From NCBI GenBank assembly GCA_027563935.2, contig CM050449.1, positions 59,661,949-59,725,948 on the forward strand: a DNA stretch of 64,000 nt, in the 5' to 3' direction. Shown here piece after piece: positions 21,851-35,513 of the stretch. The stretch comes from Costus lasius (Eukaryota > Streptophyta > Magnoliopsida > Zingiberales > Costaceae). The notes beneath the pieces are model-generated. The model was not told the origin of the DNA, searched no databases, and worked only from the letters and a program-made list of their open reading frames with translations. Numbering within the stretch: position 1 is the first letter of the stretch; each line of letters begins with the position of its first letter. The position numbers and the translations under genes were made by a program.

Positions 21851-24800
21851 CTAATGGTTGAGAAATCTCAAACCCATATTATTACAGTGCTTCTCATGCT
21901 TCTGCTGCGCCAGAGGCTTGGTAAGCGGGTCTGCCAGATTGTCATCTGTATGTACCTTGCAGACTTTGATCTCGCCACGATCTATGATCTCCCGGATCAA
22001 GTGAAACCGTCTCTGTATGTGCTTGGACTTCTGGTGCGACCGTGGTTCCTTTGCTTGTGCGATTGCTCCAGTGTTATCACAGAAGATAACCAAAGGATCA
22101 GCACTCGAAGGAACGACACCAAGTTCTCTCACGAACTTACGAATCCACACTACCTCCTTGGATGCTTCCGAGGCTGCAACATACTCGGCTTCTGTTGTGG
22201 AATCAGCAACAGTTGACTATTTGAAACTCTTCCACACCACTGCTCCACCATTCAAGCTAAATACATAGCCTGATTGCGATCGGAAATCATCCTGGTCAGA
22301 CTAGAACGAAGCGACAGTATATCCTTCAATACTGAGTTCTTCCTGACCACCATATATCAAGAACATATCTTTGGTCCTCCGAAGATATTTCAAAATGTTC
22401 TTGACTGCAATCCAGTGCGCCATACCTGGATTACTTTGGAACCGACTGGTCACGCTTAACCCGTAAGCGACGTCTGGGCGAGTACACAACATCGCATACA
22501 TAATGGATCCAATAGCCGAAGCATAAGGCGTATTGTCCATTTCATCTTTCTCAGTCTGTGTTTGTGGACACTGACTCTTCGAAAGATTCAGACCATGTCT
22601 GACTGGAAGATATCCCCTTTTAGAATTCTCTAAATGAAATCTTTCCAGGACCTTATCGATGTAAGTACTCTGGCACAGCCCGAGAAGCCTCTTAGATCTA
22701 TCCCTGTAGATCTTCACACCTAACACATAGGCTGCTTCTCCTAGATCTTTCATCTGGAAACATTTCCTTAACCATGCCTTAACCGCATGCATTTCAGGAA
22801 TGTCGTTTCCAATGATCAAGATATCATCGACGTAGAGGACTAGGAATGTAATCACGCTCCCACTAAACCTCTTATATACACACGGGTCATCCTCGTTCTT
22901 GATGAAACCAAACTCAGAGATTGATTCATCAAAACGAATATTCCAGCTTCTAGATGCTTGTTTAAGTCCATAAATAGACTTCTTTAATTTGCATATCTTA
23001 TGACGATCTGATGGATTAGTGAAACCTTTAGGTTGTGTCATGTACACATCCTCATCCAGATTTCCATTCAGGAAAGCTGTTTTCACATCCATTTGCCAGA
23101 TCTCATAATCGTAATATGCTGCTATCGCGAAAAGAATCCGAATAGACTTAAACATGGCTACAGGAGAGAAAGTTTCATCATAATCTATCCCGTAGATTTG
23201 TTTGAAACCTTTCGCAACTAGCCTGCCTTTATAGGTAACCACGTTATCATCCATGTCAATCTTCTTCTTGAAGATCCATTTACAGCCTATAGGGATAACT
23301 CCCGGAGGCGGATCAACCAAATCCCAGACTTGGTTATCTGACATGGAGTCCATCTCGGCGCGCATAGCTTCAAGCCATCTCGCTGACTCCGGTCCACTGA
23401 CCGCATCCGCATAAGTGAGGGGTTCATCATTATCAATGATGTAGACTCCGTCATAGCGCTCAGGCTGACGACGGATCCTACCCGATCTTCGCGGTTCCCG
23501 TGATATCTGAGCCTCAGGTAATTCAATAACCTGTTCCACCGGCTCAGGCTCATCCAACTGCGCTTGACTACTTTGTCCTTCCTCTGGATTCTCATCCAGC
23601 TTTATTTCTCTCCCACTGGCTTCTTGCAGAAGAAACTCCTTCTCAAGAAATATAGCCGTCCGAGCAACAAAAACCTTGTTCTCCTTGGGATCGTAGAAAT
23701 AATAACCCTTAGTTTCCTTAGGGTAACCGACAAAGATACATTTCTCAGATCTGCTCTCCAGTTTCCCAGAGGCGAGCTTTTTGACATAAGCCTCGCAGCC
23801 CCAGATCCTGATAAATGTCAAGCTTGGCTGTTTCCCATACCATAACTCATATGGAGTCTTAGAAACTGCCTTGGATGGCACTCGGTTTAGTACCTTTGCA
23901 GCTGTTTCCAGTGCAAATCCCCAAAAGGAGTAAGGTAGATTAGCCTGACTCATCATAGAACGAACCATATCAAGCAACGTTCTATTTCTCCTCTCGGACA
24001 CACCATTCCATTGCGGTGTTCCTGGTGGAGTGAGCTGTGAGATAATCCCACACTCCTTTAGATAGTCAGTAAACGCATGACTTAGGTATTCTCCACCTCG
24101 ATCTGAGCTAAGTGCCTTGATATTTCGGCCTAGCTGATTTTGTACTTCATTCTTGAACTCTTTGAACTTGTCAAAAGATTCACTCTTATGTCTCATCAGA
24201 TAGACATAACCGTACCTACTGAAATCATCAGTAAAGGTAATGAAGTACTGATAGCCACCTCTGGCATGTTTACTAAACGGCCCACACACATCACTGTGTA
24301 TAAGGTCAAGTAAACCTGAAGCCCTTTGACCTTTGTGAGGAAAAGGTGACTTCGTCATTTTACCCATCAAACAAGCTTTGCATGTATCAATCTCCTCATA
24401 GGAGAATGATCCCAGCAGTCCATGTTCATGCAACCGCTTAATGCGTTTCTTGTTAATATGGCCTAAACGACTATGCCATAGCAAGGTGCTGTCATCAGCA
24501 TACTTGGCTTTCTTATTATCAATATTTTGAATAGAATTTTCCATGTCCAACATGAATAACCCATTGTTAATTGAACCAGTTCCATAAACAATATTATCAT
24601 AAGATAAAACACACTTTGAAATATTGCATTCAAAGGCAAATCCTTTCCTGACAAGAGCAGGAATAGAGATAATATTTTTGGTGATGCTCGGTACAAAATA
24701 ACAATTGTTTAATTCCAATACAAGTCCAGATGGCAAAGAAATGAAATAGTCTCCTACAGCAACAGTAGCAACCCGTGCCCCGTTTCCAACTCGTAGGTCT

Positions 24801-25735
24801 ACCTCATGCTGTCCCACCTGCCTTCTTCTCTTGAGTTCCTATACATTTGAACAAATGTGAACTCCACATGCAGTGTCCAACACCCATGAAATAGAAGAAG
24901 ATGAAAACATGACTTCAGTCACGAATATACCTGAGCCAGAAGCGATGCTTCCCCTCTTATCTCCTTGGAGCGCTTTACAGTCCTTTTTCCAGTGACCCAG
25001 CTGGCCACAGTGGAAACACCTGTATTCCTTGGACCGCTTAACCTTCTGTTTCAGAACCTTACTGTAGTTCTTGACCGGGGCCTTGCCCTTCTTCCCCTTC
25101 TTCTTGTTCCTGGAAGGAACCATTAAGACAGAGGTTGAAGGCTTTCCCTTCAGAGTTTCCTCAGTAGTCAAGAGCATATTGAGCAGCTCTGCCGGAGTAC
25201 AGTCGATTTTGTTCATATTAAAGTTAATAATGAACGCGTCGAATGAAGGCGGGAGAGACTGTAGAATAATATCTACAGCAAGCTCCTGGTTGATGGTATG
25301 CCCCAGTTTCTCTAGAGCCTCCTTGTGCCCAATCATCTTGAGCACGTGAGCTCCCACTGGGCTTCCTTCAGCCAGTTTGCTCTGAAAGAAGAGCTTAGTC
25401 AAATTATAGCGTTCCGTCCTCGCCTGTGCAGCATACAGCATCTTGAGGTTCGCTATAATCTCTATAGCCGACATATCCTCATGCTGACGCTGCAGCGGTG
25501 GCGTCATAGACGCTAGCATCAGGCAAGCGACATCAATGCTATCATTGACATGCTTTTCGTAGGCTTCACGAACCGCCCTTGCGGCGTTCGCAGCGGGTTG
25601 AGGCGGCACAGCCGTCTCGAGGACATACAGTTTCTTCTCTGCCTTAAGAACAATCTTAAGGTGTCCATACCAGTCTGAGAAGTTCGGCCCAGCAAACTTC
25701 TCCCTTTCCAGTAGGGATCGCACATTGAAGCTCAT
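21851..25735 (-). pseudogene. gag-pol: E4 gag-pol polyprotein with three nonsense codons
   Basis: The reading frame is continuous over 1295 codons, the same length as E1, with no insertion or deletion. It is interrupted by TAG at 24841-24839 (just after the protease active site), 22303-22301 (start of RNase H) and 22219-22217 (RNase H). In each case the other copies have CAG. Domains are otherwise intact: zinc knuckle, protease, HHCC, D,D35E integrase, RT YVDD. The first stop would leave gag plus the protease start, about 298 aa. The Asp of the first RNase H motif is also changed to Val. The element could move only with enzymes supplied in trans. Confidence 0.93.
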
Positions 25736-25828
25736 GGTGTTCGTTGCTGCAGGAATCTACAACAATGCAAGAACAGCAAGGTCAGTATCAATGTTAAGAA
25801 TCAATCAGGACTTAAGAATGATTCTTTT

Positions 25829-26407
25829 TCTCACTATTTTATCTGGCTGAAAAATCCAGCAAAACAGCCCGAAAGAGTAGAACTCTTTTAGTGAGATAGG
25901 ATCCAGATTTCATACTTGGTCTCCGCGTCCCGCTCAGGCGAGATAAGATGCACAGAGATGACAAGCACTAATCTCTGGTAGGCAGTCCCTGCCAATCGCC
26001 AACCCGTGCGATTCCCCTTCATCTGGGCGATCCAGCAGACTGTGCCAACTGAGTTGGTACAACACAATCTCTGATCCCGTAGATGGCTGCCTCCATGTGC
26101 TACCATATGCGCCACATATGTAGCCTACATGGCCAAGCTGACCCGACCTACTCCCTGGACCACCACGTGCTATGCTGAGCAACGAGAAGCGATAAATCCC
26201 TTCTCTGTAACACGCAGGTGAAATCACACACCGTCTGAAGATAGATGGACGTGCCCACTGAGTGGGTACAACACGGCTCCAACGATAATCAGAACAGTGA
26301 GGTTTCGCGTCAGAAGGCTTACGAGCTTGATATTTAATCGTTGGATTTTAACGGTCTTTTATCTTCTTCACTATCATGCAATTCCTATGGTGATAGCAGA
26401 AGATAAA
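25829..26407 (-). ncRNA. E4 leader: conserved structured RNA domain
   Basis: On the minus strand: TTTATCTTCT/AGAAGATAAA stem (26407-26358), hairpins at 26266-26254, 26057-26045 and 25943-25928, and the TCTCACTA/TAGTGAGA junction (25896-25829) with GGCTG/CAGCC inside. Spacing is 197 and 102 nt, identical to E1, E2 and E5. Confidence 0.6.
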
Positions 26408-26684
26408 CTAATCATGCAATTCTAATATTAAACAATAAAAGAAAGCATGGATCTTATGTGGTAAAAGCCCATAGCCTAAGTAAGACCTTAAATAAACTTA
26501 AGTCTTCACTTGCTTTTCTTCATTGGGGCTTTCGCTGCTCATCTGGCCCAAACCAGAGCCCAAGCGCCATCTGCAGCTCTGGTGCGCCCACCAGGAATAT
26601 GCGCCAGGTCCTAGGGTCGAACCCTAGACCTCCCACCTGGTCTAGCCACTGCTGCAGGCGCCTTTGCCAAGTGTGCTTTGTGCT

Positions 26685-26821
26685 CTTGTCTGATTAATTT
26701 ACATATTAATCTATCTAGACAAGATTGACACGCAGGTCAATAACATTTTTATAAATTAAGCAATGTGATTCGCAGATCACAATATAAAAATTAATTTACA
26801 AAAATACCAGGCACGCAGGCC
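26685..26821 (-). ncRNA. E4 leader: CTGCGT/A-loop hairpin cluster
   Basis: On the minus strand: GGC-CTGCGT-GCC (26821-26810), GTGAT-CTGCGA-ATCAC (26780-26765), TTGAC-CTGCGT-GTCAA (26740-26725), then CTTGTCT/AGACAAG (26723-26685). Same order as in E1, E2 and E5. Confidence 0.5.
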
Positions 26822-27547
26822 CCAGCACAGCACACATTTAACATGGGCAGCCCACATAAGATTAAATAAACAGGCAATATGGCATCAAACATCAGCATGT
26901 GATCCAATAAGAAAACAAAATTTTGAAAACCGCATTGGCATCAATTTTAATTTTCTTATATGCCCCCACAACCTTACAATGGTACAATAATAGGGATCCA
27001 CTCATCCATTCTAGTCAGATCCTGTGCCCTTGCATGCACCAAGTCCTAACTGACTTGAGTCAACCCAGTGGTCAACTATGCATGTACCAAGGGCTGAACG
27101 ACCACGATGAGGTCTGGAAAACGGGTGTGAGTCCGGGCCTAACTCATGTGCGTTCAACAGACGTCTCAACCAGACATCGCTACACACCTATGATGCAGCC
27201 GACCTATAGCCACCTCTTGCTTGCGCAAGGGTGCTATCTGGTCGACCCATCTAGGCTGTCAGATGGTCTGATCAGACTAGTTGGATCTAACCTAGAGGAT
27301 GACTTCAACCCTACTAACCCGTCTAAGGGTTTATAGTAGGCGCTTAGTCTAATGATTGGCGCGCAAGTGATATTCTTTTGATAAAACATCAACTACAAAG
27401 ATCACAAAGATGCGCCTAGTTTGAAACATGCGCAAACATAAAACTTGTGTTATCATATTCGCATGTCATGTAAACTATAGATCTAAGCATGTTTTGCAAA
27501 CAAGGATCACAATAAAGCATTAAGCAATCATATGCATAGATAAATCG

Positions 27548-27559
27548 CCTCTGATACCA
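27548..27559 (-). other. E4 primer binding site
   Basis: Minus strand reads TGGTATCAGAGG, one mismatch from the tRNA-Met site of the other copies, two bases from the 5' LTR. Confidence 0.82.
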
Positions 27560-27561
27560 AT

Positions 27562-29263
27562 TGAAGGACCCCTTTCTAGAGGGGGGCGAAAACCCTATTA
27601 GGGTGGCGCATAAAATTTTGCAAGCGGAAGAAGGGCTTTCAAAGATCTTTCTATTGCATATGATCAACTTAGATAGATATGAGAATGATCCATACCGTCG
27701 CCATCTCTTGGATGGTGTCTTGGAAGAAGAAAGCAAAAGAGATCTCCTCCAAAGGCTATCGCACACAACAAGAAGAAGGCCTACTTCTTTGGGGCGGTTT
27801 GTGCTAGCAATGCTCCAAAGCTTCCTCGATCGTTTGAGGGATGATGAGATGAAAAATTTGGCCGAATCCTCTTGTCGTCAACCTTCATGCCACCAGCCGT
27901 GAGTCGTTCTATGCCAAGAGCGAAATCGCAAGAGGAATAGAGAGGAGGCGTTGCAAGTGAACGTGGAAACGTTCCCACGTTGAAAACCGACCGAGAGTTC
28001 CCAAAATAGCAAGCCATGATTACGTGCGTTATGCGTTCACCAAGTGAACCATGCGCAACTCTCTTCTCCCATCTGAACCTTGCGCTCAACCCATGAGCCG
28101 GTTCAAGATGTTTGGTTCAATGACCAAACCAAATCAGCCCAAACATTAAGTCTAGATCGAATTAGACCCTAAGGTCCTAGATCTGACTATTCATCTCCAG
28201 ATGCTTCTGATCTGATCGATCTAGCATCAACACTCTCGATCGAAGCTTACCGATCTCAAGCCCTAATCAATCAAACATGATCAGACCAGATCTCACTTAC
28301 AATCAGAGTTTAAATCCCTTTAAACTGAACCGAAACAATTCAGTCCACACGATCTGACTTAAGTAAGCCATATCATCAAATTGTGCGACCCTGAGGGTTT
28401 CCTTTAAATGTCGGTAACGATAACTTACATTATCACGATCAGTGAGGGGTATCTAGCAACACATCACTGTCTCCCGATATAAAGGAAAGAGTCTTCCAAG
28501 ACTACACCCAAAACACAGCTCAAGTGTGAATCCTTTTCACTAGGCTTCACTAGGCATACATATTTCCTTTGCCACTGGATGTTCTTATTGGACAAGCGTG
28601 TCAAGCTTGTAGCTCCAATATGATGAGCATGATTAGATCAGATGAACACAGTCACCTGGGTATGGCCATACACTTTCTCAATCATCTCAGCCGGGGGGCC
28701 CCTTTAGAACACCACACTCCTTAAACAAGGAGACGGCAATCCTATGTCTATCACTAGTGCCCTAACCTGACTCATGATCATTATCCAAGATAGTCTATAA
28801 TCATTATGTTTCAAATGATATTGAACTACCTCAAAACAATGACAATCATCATTTAGAAACACAAGTGATCTCAAGTCAGAGGAGATGTGCCACTTGTAGC
28901 AAACAAGGATTATTCACATTGTGACAAGCAATTGAATATCCTAGTAGGGTCTGTCCAGTACATCCAATGTACCCATGAGTCTACATCTTATTCCATGCTC
29001 GAAGCATCCTATAAGATTAGAACACATATTAGTCTTAACCATATCAAGGCTGTCTCATGTTCACCAAGATACATCGACTAAGGACTTAACTGCATGTCAG
29101 CCTAGCTGAACAGCTTTGAGACATTATTCAGAAGAACATATATTGCAGCAGACAATGTAACTAACTGAATAACAACCATGCCATTATAAACATAACAGTT
29201 TATAACATGATACTGTTACAATCCCAAGGTCTCAAACATTAGCCTTAAGGGCATACCCCAACA
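27562..29263 (-). repeat. E4 5' LTR
   Basis: Minus-strand LTR, TGTTGGGG to TCCTTCA, paired with 20127-21830. TATAG follows at 29264-29268. Confidence 0.92.
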
Positions 29264-29821
29264 TATAGAACATCACACTCCAAACTAGGAGACGGCAATC
29301 CTTTATCTATCACTAGTGTCCTAACCTGACTCATGATCATTATCCAAGATAGTCTATAACCATTATGTTTCAAATGATATTGAACTACCTCAAAACAATG
29401 ACAATCATCATTTAGAAACACAAGTGATCTCAAGTCAGAGGAAATATGCCACTTGTTGCATATAAGGATTATTCACATTGTGACAAGCAATCGAATATCC
29501 TAGTAGGGTCTGTCCAGTACATCCAATGTACCTATGAGTTTACATCTTATTCCATGCTCGAAGCATCCTATAAGATTAGAACACATATTAGTCTCAATCA
29601 TATCAAGGCTGTCTCATGTTCACCAAGATATCTCGACTAAGGACTTAACTGCATGTCAGCCAAGCTGAACAGCATTGAGACATTATTCAGAAGTATACAT
29701 ATGATAGCAGATAATGCAACAACATGAATAACAACCATTGCCTTTATAAACATGAAGTTTATACATGATACTGATATAATCCCAAGGCCTCAAACATTAG
29801 CCTTAAGGGCATACCCCAACA

Positions 29822-30211
29822 CAAATCATGCCCTGGATCTTTCTAATTGGCTTCGAAAAAAAATTAGATTTTAGAGGTGGCGGAAGAATTGTTCAAAAAT
29901 AAAATTACAGCCCGTAAAAAATATTACGGCAATGCCGTAATTTCTTCTGTGTATTTCTACGCATAAATTACGGCCTGTGAAAAATATTACGGTAGTGGTG
30001 TAATCTGGGCAGAAAATTACACCCGTAAAAATAATTACGGTATGGGTGTAATTTTCTGACTATCTCTGATTTGTATGAAAATTGATGGGCAGCTTTGTCT
30101 CGATGTCTGGAATTCATTCGTGCACTCATATCTTTCAAAATCCATCAAAATATGGCACTTTTTACCCAAAAATGATGAGAAATAAGAAATGGTGCAGATT
30201 CTGCAATATAT
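29822..30211 (-). repeat. Athila-like LTR fragment
   Basis: Contains units of the palindromic TTACGGCAATGCCGTAA type at 29920-30055 and the phrase 'gtgcagattctgcaatatatgg', both also found in Athila-like LTR A (53930-54400). It lies between the left-facing start of X and the truncated 3' LTR of E3, so both its ends are junctions. No coding sequence. Confidence 0.6.
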
Positions 30212-31503
30212 GGCCTTGCCTTGCGCCCCAAGTAATGCCATAGAGGCATTCATACCATAAGGGATTAAGGGGGGAGGCGCCAATTGCTTCCTTATGAGGC
30301 AAATTGCGCCACTTCTCCCAATTATGCCCATAGGCGCCTAGGGGAGAAGATTTGTCCCCATTATACCCTTTTAGCCTTTCTTCTCTTCATGACAACTTAT
30401 CATTGGGCCTCATTGGATAATGAGCTAGCCCAAACTTCATTACATGGGTTGATTAAGCACTTGGATCCAATCCAATGCAACCCTAATCCAAATGTGACCA
30501 ACAATGGTCAAATACGGGTCAACCTGCCATAAATGAAGTTTGGCTCCAATAATATTCTTCCATCTCATCAGGCCCATTGGCGCTGATGAAATCTCCCAAT
30601 TAGATCTGAGTTATCCAATAACTCGGTCATAAGGCTTCCCGATCAATACGAGAACTCAAGTATCAAGGTGTGCGACCCTATAGGTTCCTCTGACGCTAGC
30701 AGTGCTGACCAAAGGTCATCACAAGCAGTGAGTGGCACCTAGCAGGGCATCGCTGCTACCCAGGTCATTGGAATGGATATCGACATCGACATCCCCATCA
30801 TCGCAACTAGGTATAGATGCATTACAGTCTCTTTGCCGGACTGATATCTGATTGGACAAGTGTGTCACCACTTGTTTTCATCCAATCACATGGTTATGAC
30901 TAAATCAGGTTCCTACCTGGGTATGGCCATACACTTTCAGGCATAGAACCATAGAGGAGCTCCATGGATATCATGCTTCCCTAGGGAAGGGGCAAATCCT
31001 ATGTCTGTCCATTGATCTTCTCATATGGGTCGTGACATGCTCAATGACAACCGTTATAACCTCCCAGCTATGGCAAGGTGTTAGGTGGTATCAAAGCAAG
31101 TCCCTAACCATATAGAATGATCAATGACCTCAAGTCAAGGGATCAATGCATCTCCTGTCACTTATGAGGATAACTCATGACACCAAGTCATAGCCTCATA
31201 GCGGGTCTATCCAGTATATCCTCCAATGATATACCCATGTGTCTGCGTTAGCACCACGTGCCTAACCAGCCCACAAACCAGTCTCACAAGTACCAGAGCT
31301 GTCCCATATCCACTTAGGTACATCGACTGGGGACGATTATTTGAGCACAGATCCAATCTGTCTCCAGGGACATTATCATGTAAGTACACAATCGCAGGTG
31401 TAGACAAACAATGATAACGACAATGCCAGAATGATATATAAATATCAATGTCAAGTAGTACATAAGTTGACCAAAACTAGGTCCTAGGGCATATACACCA
31501 ACA
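30212..31503 (-). repeat. E3 3' LTR, truncated
   Basis: Matches 37677-38967 with scattered substitutions. Homology to the remaining LTR sequence (37016-37676) is missing and is replaced by the Athila-like fragment at 30211. Confidence 0.85.
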
Positions 31504-31524
31504 ATCTCCCACTGGCACTAAGAC

Positions 31525-34500
31525 CTAGAAGTTGAGGAATCTCAACCCCATATCTCTAGCGTGACCATCATGCTTCTGCTGCGCCAAAGCCTTGGTCAAT
31601 GGGTCTGCCAGATTGTTCTCTGTGTCTACTCTGCTAATCTTGACATCACCTCTGTCAATGATTTCTCTGATCTGGTGAAATCTTCTGAGTATGTGTTTGG
31701 ATCTTTGATGAGACCGTGGTTCCTTGGCTTGTGCAATTGCTCCATTGTTGTCACAGTAGAGTTCAATGGGATCCATTGCACTAGGTACCACCTGAAGATC
31801 ACATAAGATCTTCCTTATCCAAACAGCTTCCTTGGCTGCCTCAGAAGCAGCCACATACTCAGCTTCAGTTGTAGAATCTGCTATGGTGGATTGCTTGAAG
31901 CTCTTCCAACATACAGTGCCTCCATTTATCTTGAACACATAGCCGGCCTGCGATCTAAAGTCGTCAGGGTCAGACTGGAACGATCCGTCAGTATAGCCCT
32001 GCATACTGAGATCTTTCTGTCCCCCATAGACCAAGAACAGATCCTTAGTTCTTCTCAGATACTTTAGAATGTTCTTTATAGCCACCCAGTGCTGCAGACC
32101 AGGATTGGATTGGTATCGGCTGGTTATGCTCACAGCATATGCCACATCTGGTCTAGTGCACAACATTGCATACATGATCGATCCTACTGCCGAAGCATAA
32201 GGAATTTGACTCATATCATCCCTCTCAGCCCGTGTTGTATGACACTGGCTCTTTGAGAGAGTAAGGCCATGTCTCACTGGAAGTTATCCTTTCTTAGATT
32301 GCTCCAAGTTGAACCTCTCTAGGACCTTATCAATGTAGGTACTCTGACTAAGGGCCAGGAGCCTCTTGGATCTATCCTGGTAGATCCTTACGCCTGGAAT
32401 ATAGGCGGCCTCCCCTAAGTCTTTCATCTCGAAACACTTCCCCAACCATGTCTTCACAGCTTGAAGACTAGGGATGTCGTTTCCGATGAGCAGTATGTCA
32501 TCAACATACAAGACCAGAAAAATTACCAAGCTCCCACTGAATTTTCTGTATACACAGGCGTCATCTTCGCTTTTGATAAAGCCATAATCTCTCACGGCAT
32601 CATCAAATCGAAGATTCCAACTTCAAGATGCTTGCTTCAATCCGTAAATGGACCTCTTTAGCCTGCAGACCTTATTATCCTCTGCAGGATGAATGAAGCC
32701 ATCAGGTTGTGACATGTACACATCCTCAGTCAGCTTCCCGTTAAGGAACGCTGTCTTCACATCCATCTGCCATATCTCATAGTCATGATATGCAGCTATA
32801 GCAAGCAGAATCTGAATGGATTTAATCATGCCAACTGGCGAGAAGGTTTCATCATAGTCCACCCCGTGGACTTGTTTAAATCCTTTAGCCACTAGTCTAC
32901 CCTTATAGGTAACTATTTTGCCATCCATGTCTGTCTTCCTCTTGAAGACCCATTTACACCCTATGGGTTTTACCCCATCAGGCAGCTCAACCAAATCCCA
33001 GACTTGGTTAGCCGACATGGAATCCATTTCGGATCGCATGGCGTCAAGCCATTTCTCGGAGTCCGGTCCACTGACCGCGTCATCATAGGTTCTGGGTTCA
33101 TCCTCAATGATGAAGATCCCATCGTGTTGGGTCGGTAGCGACCCATACCTTTTAGGTGCACGACGAATTCTCCCAGACCTACGCGAGACCTGTGTTTGAG
33201 CCTCAGGTTGCCTAGCAACCGGTGCAGGTGACTCAGATTCCATCTCTTTATCTTGTGCTTGCACTTGGACCTCATCCAAGTCAAACTTCCTCCCACTAAC
33301 TTCTTTCATAAGAAATTCTTTCTCTAGAAAGACAGCACCCCGAGCAACAAAAACTTTATTCTCGGTTGGGACATAGAAGTAGTATCCTTTAGTTTCCTTA
33401 GGATACCCCACAAACACACACTTATCAGATCTAGGTTCTAGCTTGCTAGAATCCTGACGTTTGACATAAGCCTCACATCCCCAGATCCTGATAAACGCGA
33501 GATTAGGGTGTCTCCCACTCCACATCTCGTATGGTATTTTGGAGACACTCTTAGATGGAACATTATTCAGTATCAGAGAAGCTCTTTCTAATGCATGCCC
33601 CCTGAATGATGAAGGTAGAGTTGCATGACTCATCATAGATCGAACCATATCCAATAGAGTTCAATTTCTCCTTTCAGACACACCATTCCATTGAGGTGTT
33701 CCAGGAGGAGTGAGTTGGGATATGATCCCACACTCTCTCAGACAGTCGAAGAACTCACCGCTCAGGTATTCACCACCTCGATCTGATCGAAGAGCTTTAA
33801 TGGATCTTCCAAGCTGGTTCTCTACTTCATTCTTGAACTCCTTGAATTTCTCAAAGGATTCAGATTTATGTCTCATTAAGTAGACATAGCCATACCTACT
33901 GAAGTCATCAGTGAAGGTAATGAAGTAGTTGTACCCTCCTCTGGCTTGTTTATTAAAGGGCCCACACACATCAGTATGTATGAGATCTAATAAACCTTCT
34001 GCCCTCTCACCAATCTTGGTGAAGGGCGCCTTTGTCATTTTCCCCAATAAACAAGGTTCACAAGTATCAAATTCCTCCAAGGAACTTGAATCTAACAGTC
34101 CATTTGCATGGAGTTGTTGGATGCGATTCTTGTTTATATGGGCTAATCGACAGTGCCATAGGAAAGCACCAACTGAACCACTCAGTTTGGTCCTTTTATT
34201 GCTTATGTTATAAATAGAACTTTCCATATCCAAGATATATAGACCATTTCACAAAGTACCCTTCCCATAGAACATATTTGCAAAAGAACAGGAGTTCTTA
34301 TTTATTTCAAATTTAAATCCTTTTCTTGCTAAGCAAGGAATGGATACAATGTTCTTTGTAAGTGAAGGTACACAAAAGCAATTATCTAGTTCTAATTGAA
34401 GTCCAGAAGGCAAGGAGAGAGTCAAAATGCCTACAGCAACAGCAGCAACCTGTGCTCCGTTTCCAACGCGTAGGTCAATCTCTCCAAGCCGCACCGATCT

Positions 34501-35435
34501 ACTTTTCTTGAGCCCCTGCATATTTGTACAAATATGAGCTCCACATGTGGTATCCAATACCCATGACATAGAAGTAGAAAGATTGACTTCTGTAACATAG
34601 ATACCTGAGCCAAAAGTTAAGGCTAAGCCTTTCTTCTCCTCATTCTGAAGCTGCTTGCAATCCCTTCTCCAGTGACCCTGCTCGCCACAGTGAAAACACC
34701 TCTGGTCCTTTGACTTCTTCGCCTTTTTCTTCAGTGCTTTGGTAGGACCTCTGGCATTGCTCTTAGCACGTGCCTTACCCTTCTTCTTTATCTTCTTGGT
34801 CGCAGGGACCAAAAGAACAGAATTGGGTTTGGTCTTACCCATCTCTCGCTCGGCTGTTTGGAGCATATTCATCAATTCCTCCCGTGTGCACTCAATCCGG
34901 TTCATGTTGAAGTTAATGATAAATTGACTGAAGCTAGGGGGCAGGGAATGCAGAATAAGATCCACAACCAGCTCGTTGTCTATGGTGTGTCCCAGTCTCC
35001 TGAGATGATCCACGTTCCCAATGAGTTTGAGAACATGGGGTCTCACTGGTGCACCCTCAGACAACTTGCACCGAAAGACTGCTTTGTATCAAATCTCTCA
35101 GTTCTAGCCTGAGCCTCGAACATCTGTTTCAGACGAGTGATCATCTGAAAAGTGTTCTGCTCCTCATATTGCACCTGCAGTTCAGGTGCCATACTGGCTA
35201 GCATAAGACATGTAACCTCCAAAGAGTCATCTTGATGCTTTCTATAAGCATCTCTGTCTACCGTTCGGGCATTAGGTGGAGGAGCCGCAGGAAGAGGCTG
35301 TTCAAGGACATACAGCTTCTTCTCGAGCTTGAGGACTATCTTCAAGTTCTGATGCCAGTCCATAAAGTTAGTTCCAACTAACTTATCCTTATCAAGGAGT
35401 GATCGCAGTGATAATCCGCCAGTGTTCGTAGCCAT
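31525..35435 (-). pseudogene. gag-pol: E3 gag-pol polyprotein, multiply disrupted
   Basis: Homologous to E1 along its length. Gag starts at 35435; the zinc knuckle (CX2CX4HX4C) is near 34710-34670, the protease motif near 34560, HHCC and D,D35E integrase at 34170-33660, RT with YVDD near 32500, and RNase H at 32170-31550. A one-base frameshift lies near 35075. Stops fall near 34246, 33658, 32620 and 32281, several at codons that are arginine in E1. The protease motif reads LDTTC. The protein is clearly inactive, and its divergence from E1 shows a separate family. Confidence 0.9.
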
Positions 35436-35513
35436 TGTTCTACAACACCCAAGAAGAACAGATTAGTACTACTTCGAATCATTTAAACTGGACTTGTTTT
35501 AAATGATTACTAC

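Larger units (their letters stand above)
20127..29263 (-). mobile_element. E4: full-length minus-strand Copia retrotransposon, coding region inactivated
   Basis: LTRs at 27562-29263 (5') and 20127-21830 (3') face left. TATAG flanks both ends (20122-20126 and 29264-29268) and rejoins the X LTR. About ten substitutions plus small indels separate the LTRs, so it is older than E1, E2 and E5. Primer site, leader structures and purine tract are retained. The gag-pol frame is full length without indels but has three in-frame TAG codons. Confidence 0.93.
9928..29821 (-). mobile_element. Element X 5' LTR, split by nested elements E2 and E4
   Basis: The LTR is found in three pieces: 9928-10986, 20073-20126 and 29269-29821, together about 1.67 kb, the family length. 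The junctions close exactly at the target duplications GTCAT (E2) and TATAG (E4). On the minus strand it begins TGTTGGGG (29821 downward) and ends at 9928 in TCTACA beside the primer site. The other LTR and the coding part of X are outside the window or lost. X must be older than E1, E2 and E4. Confidence 0.85.
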
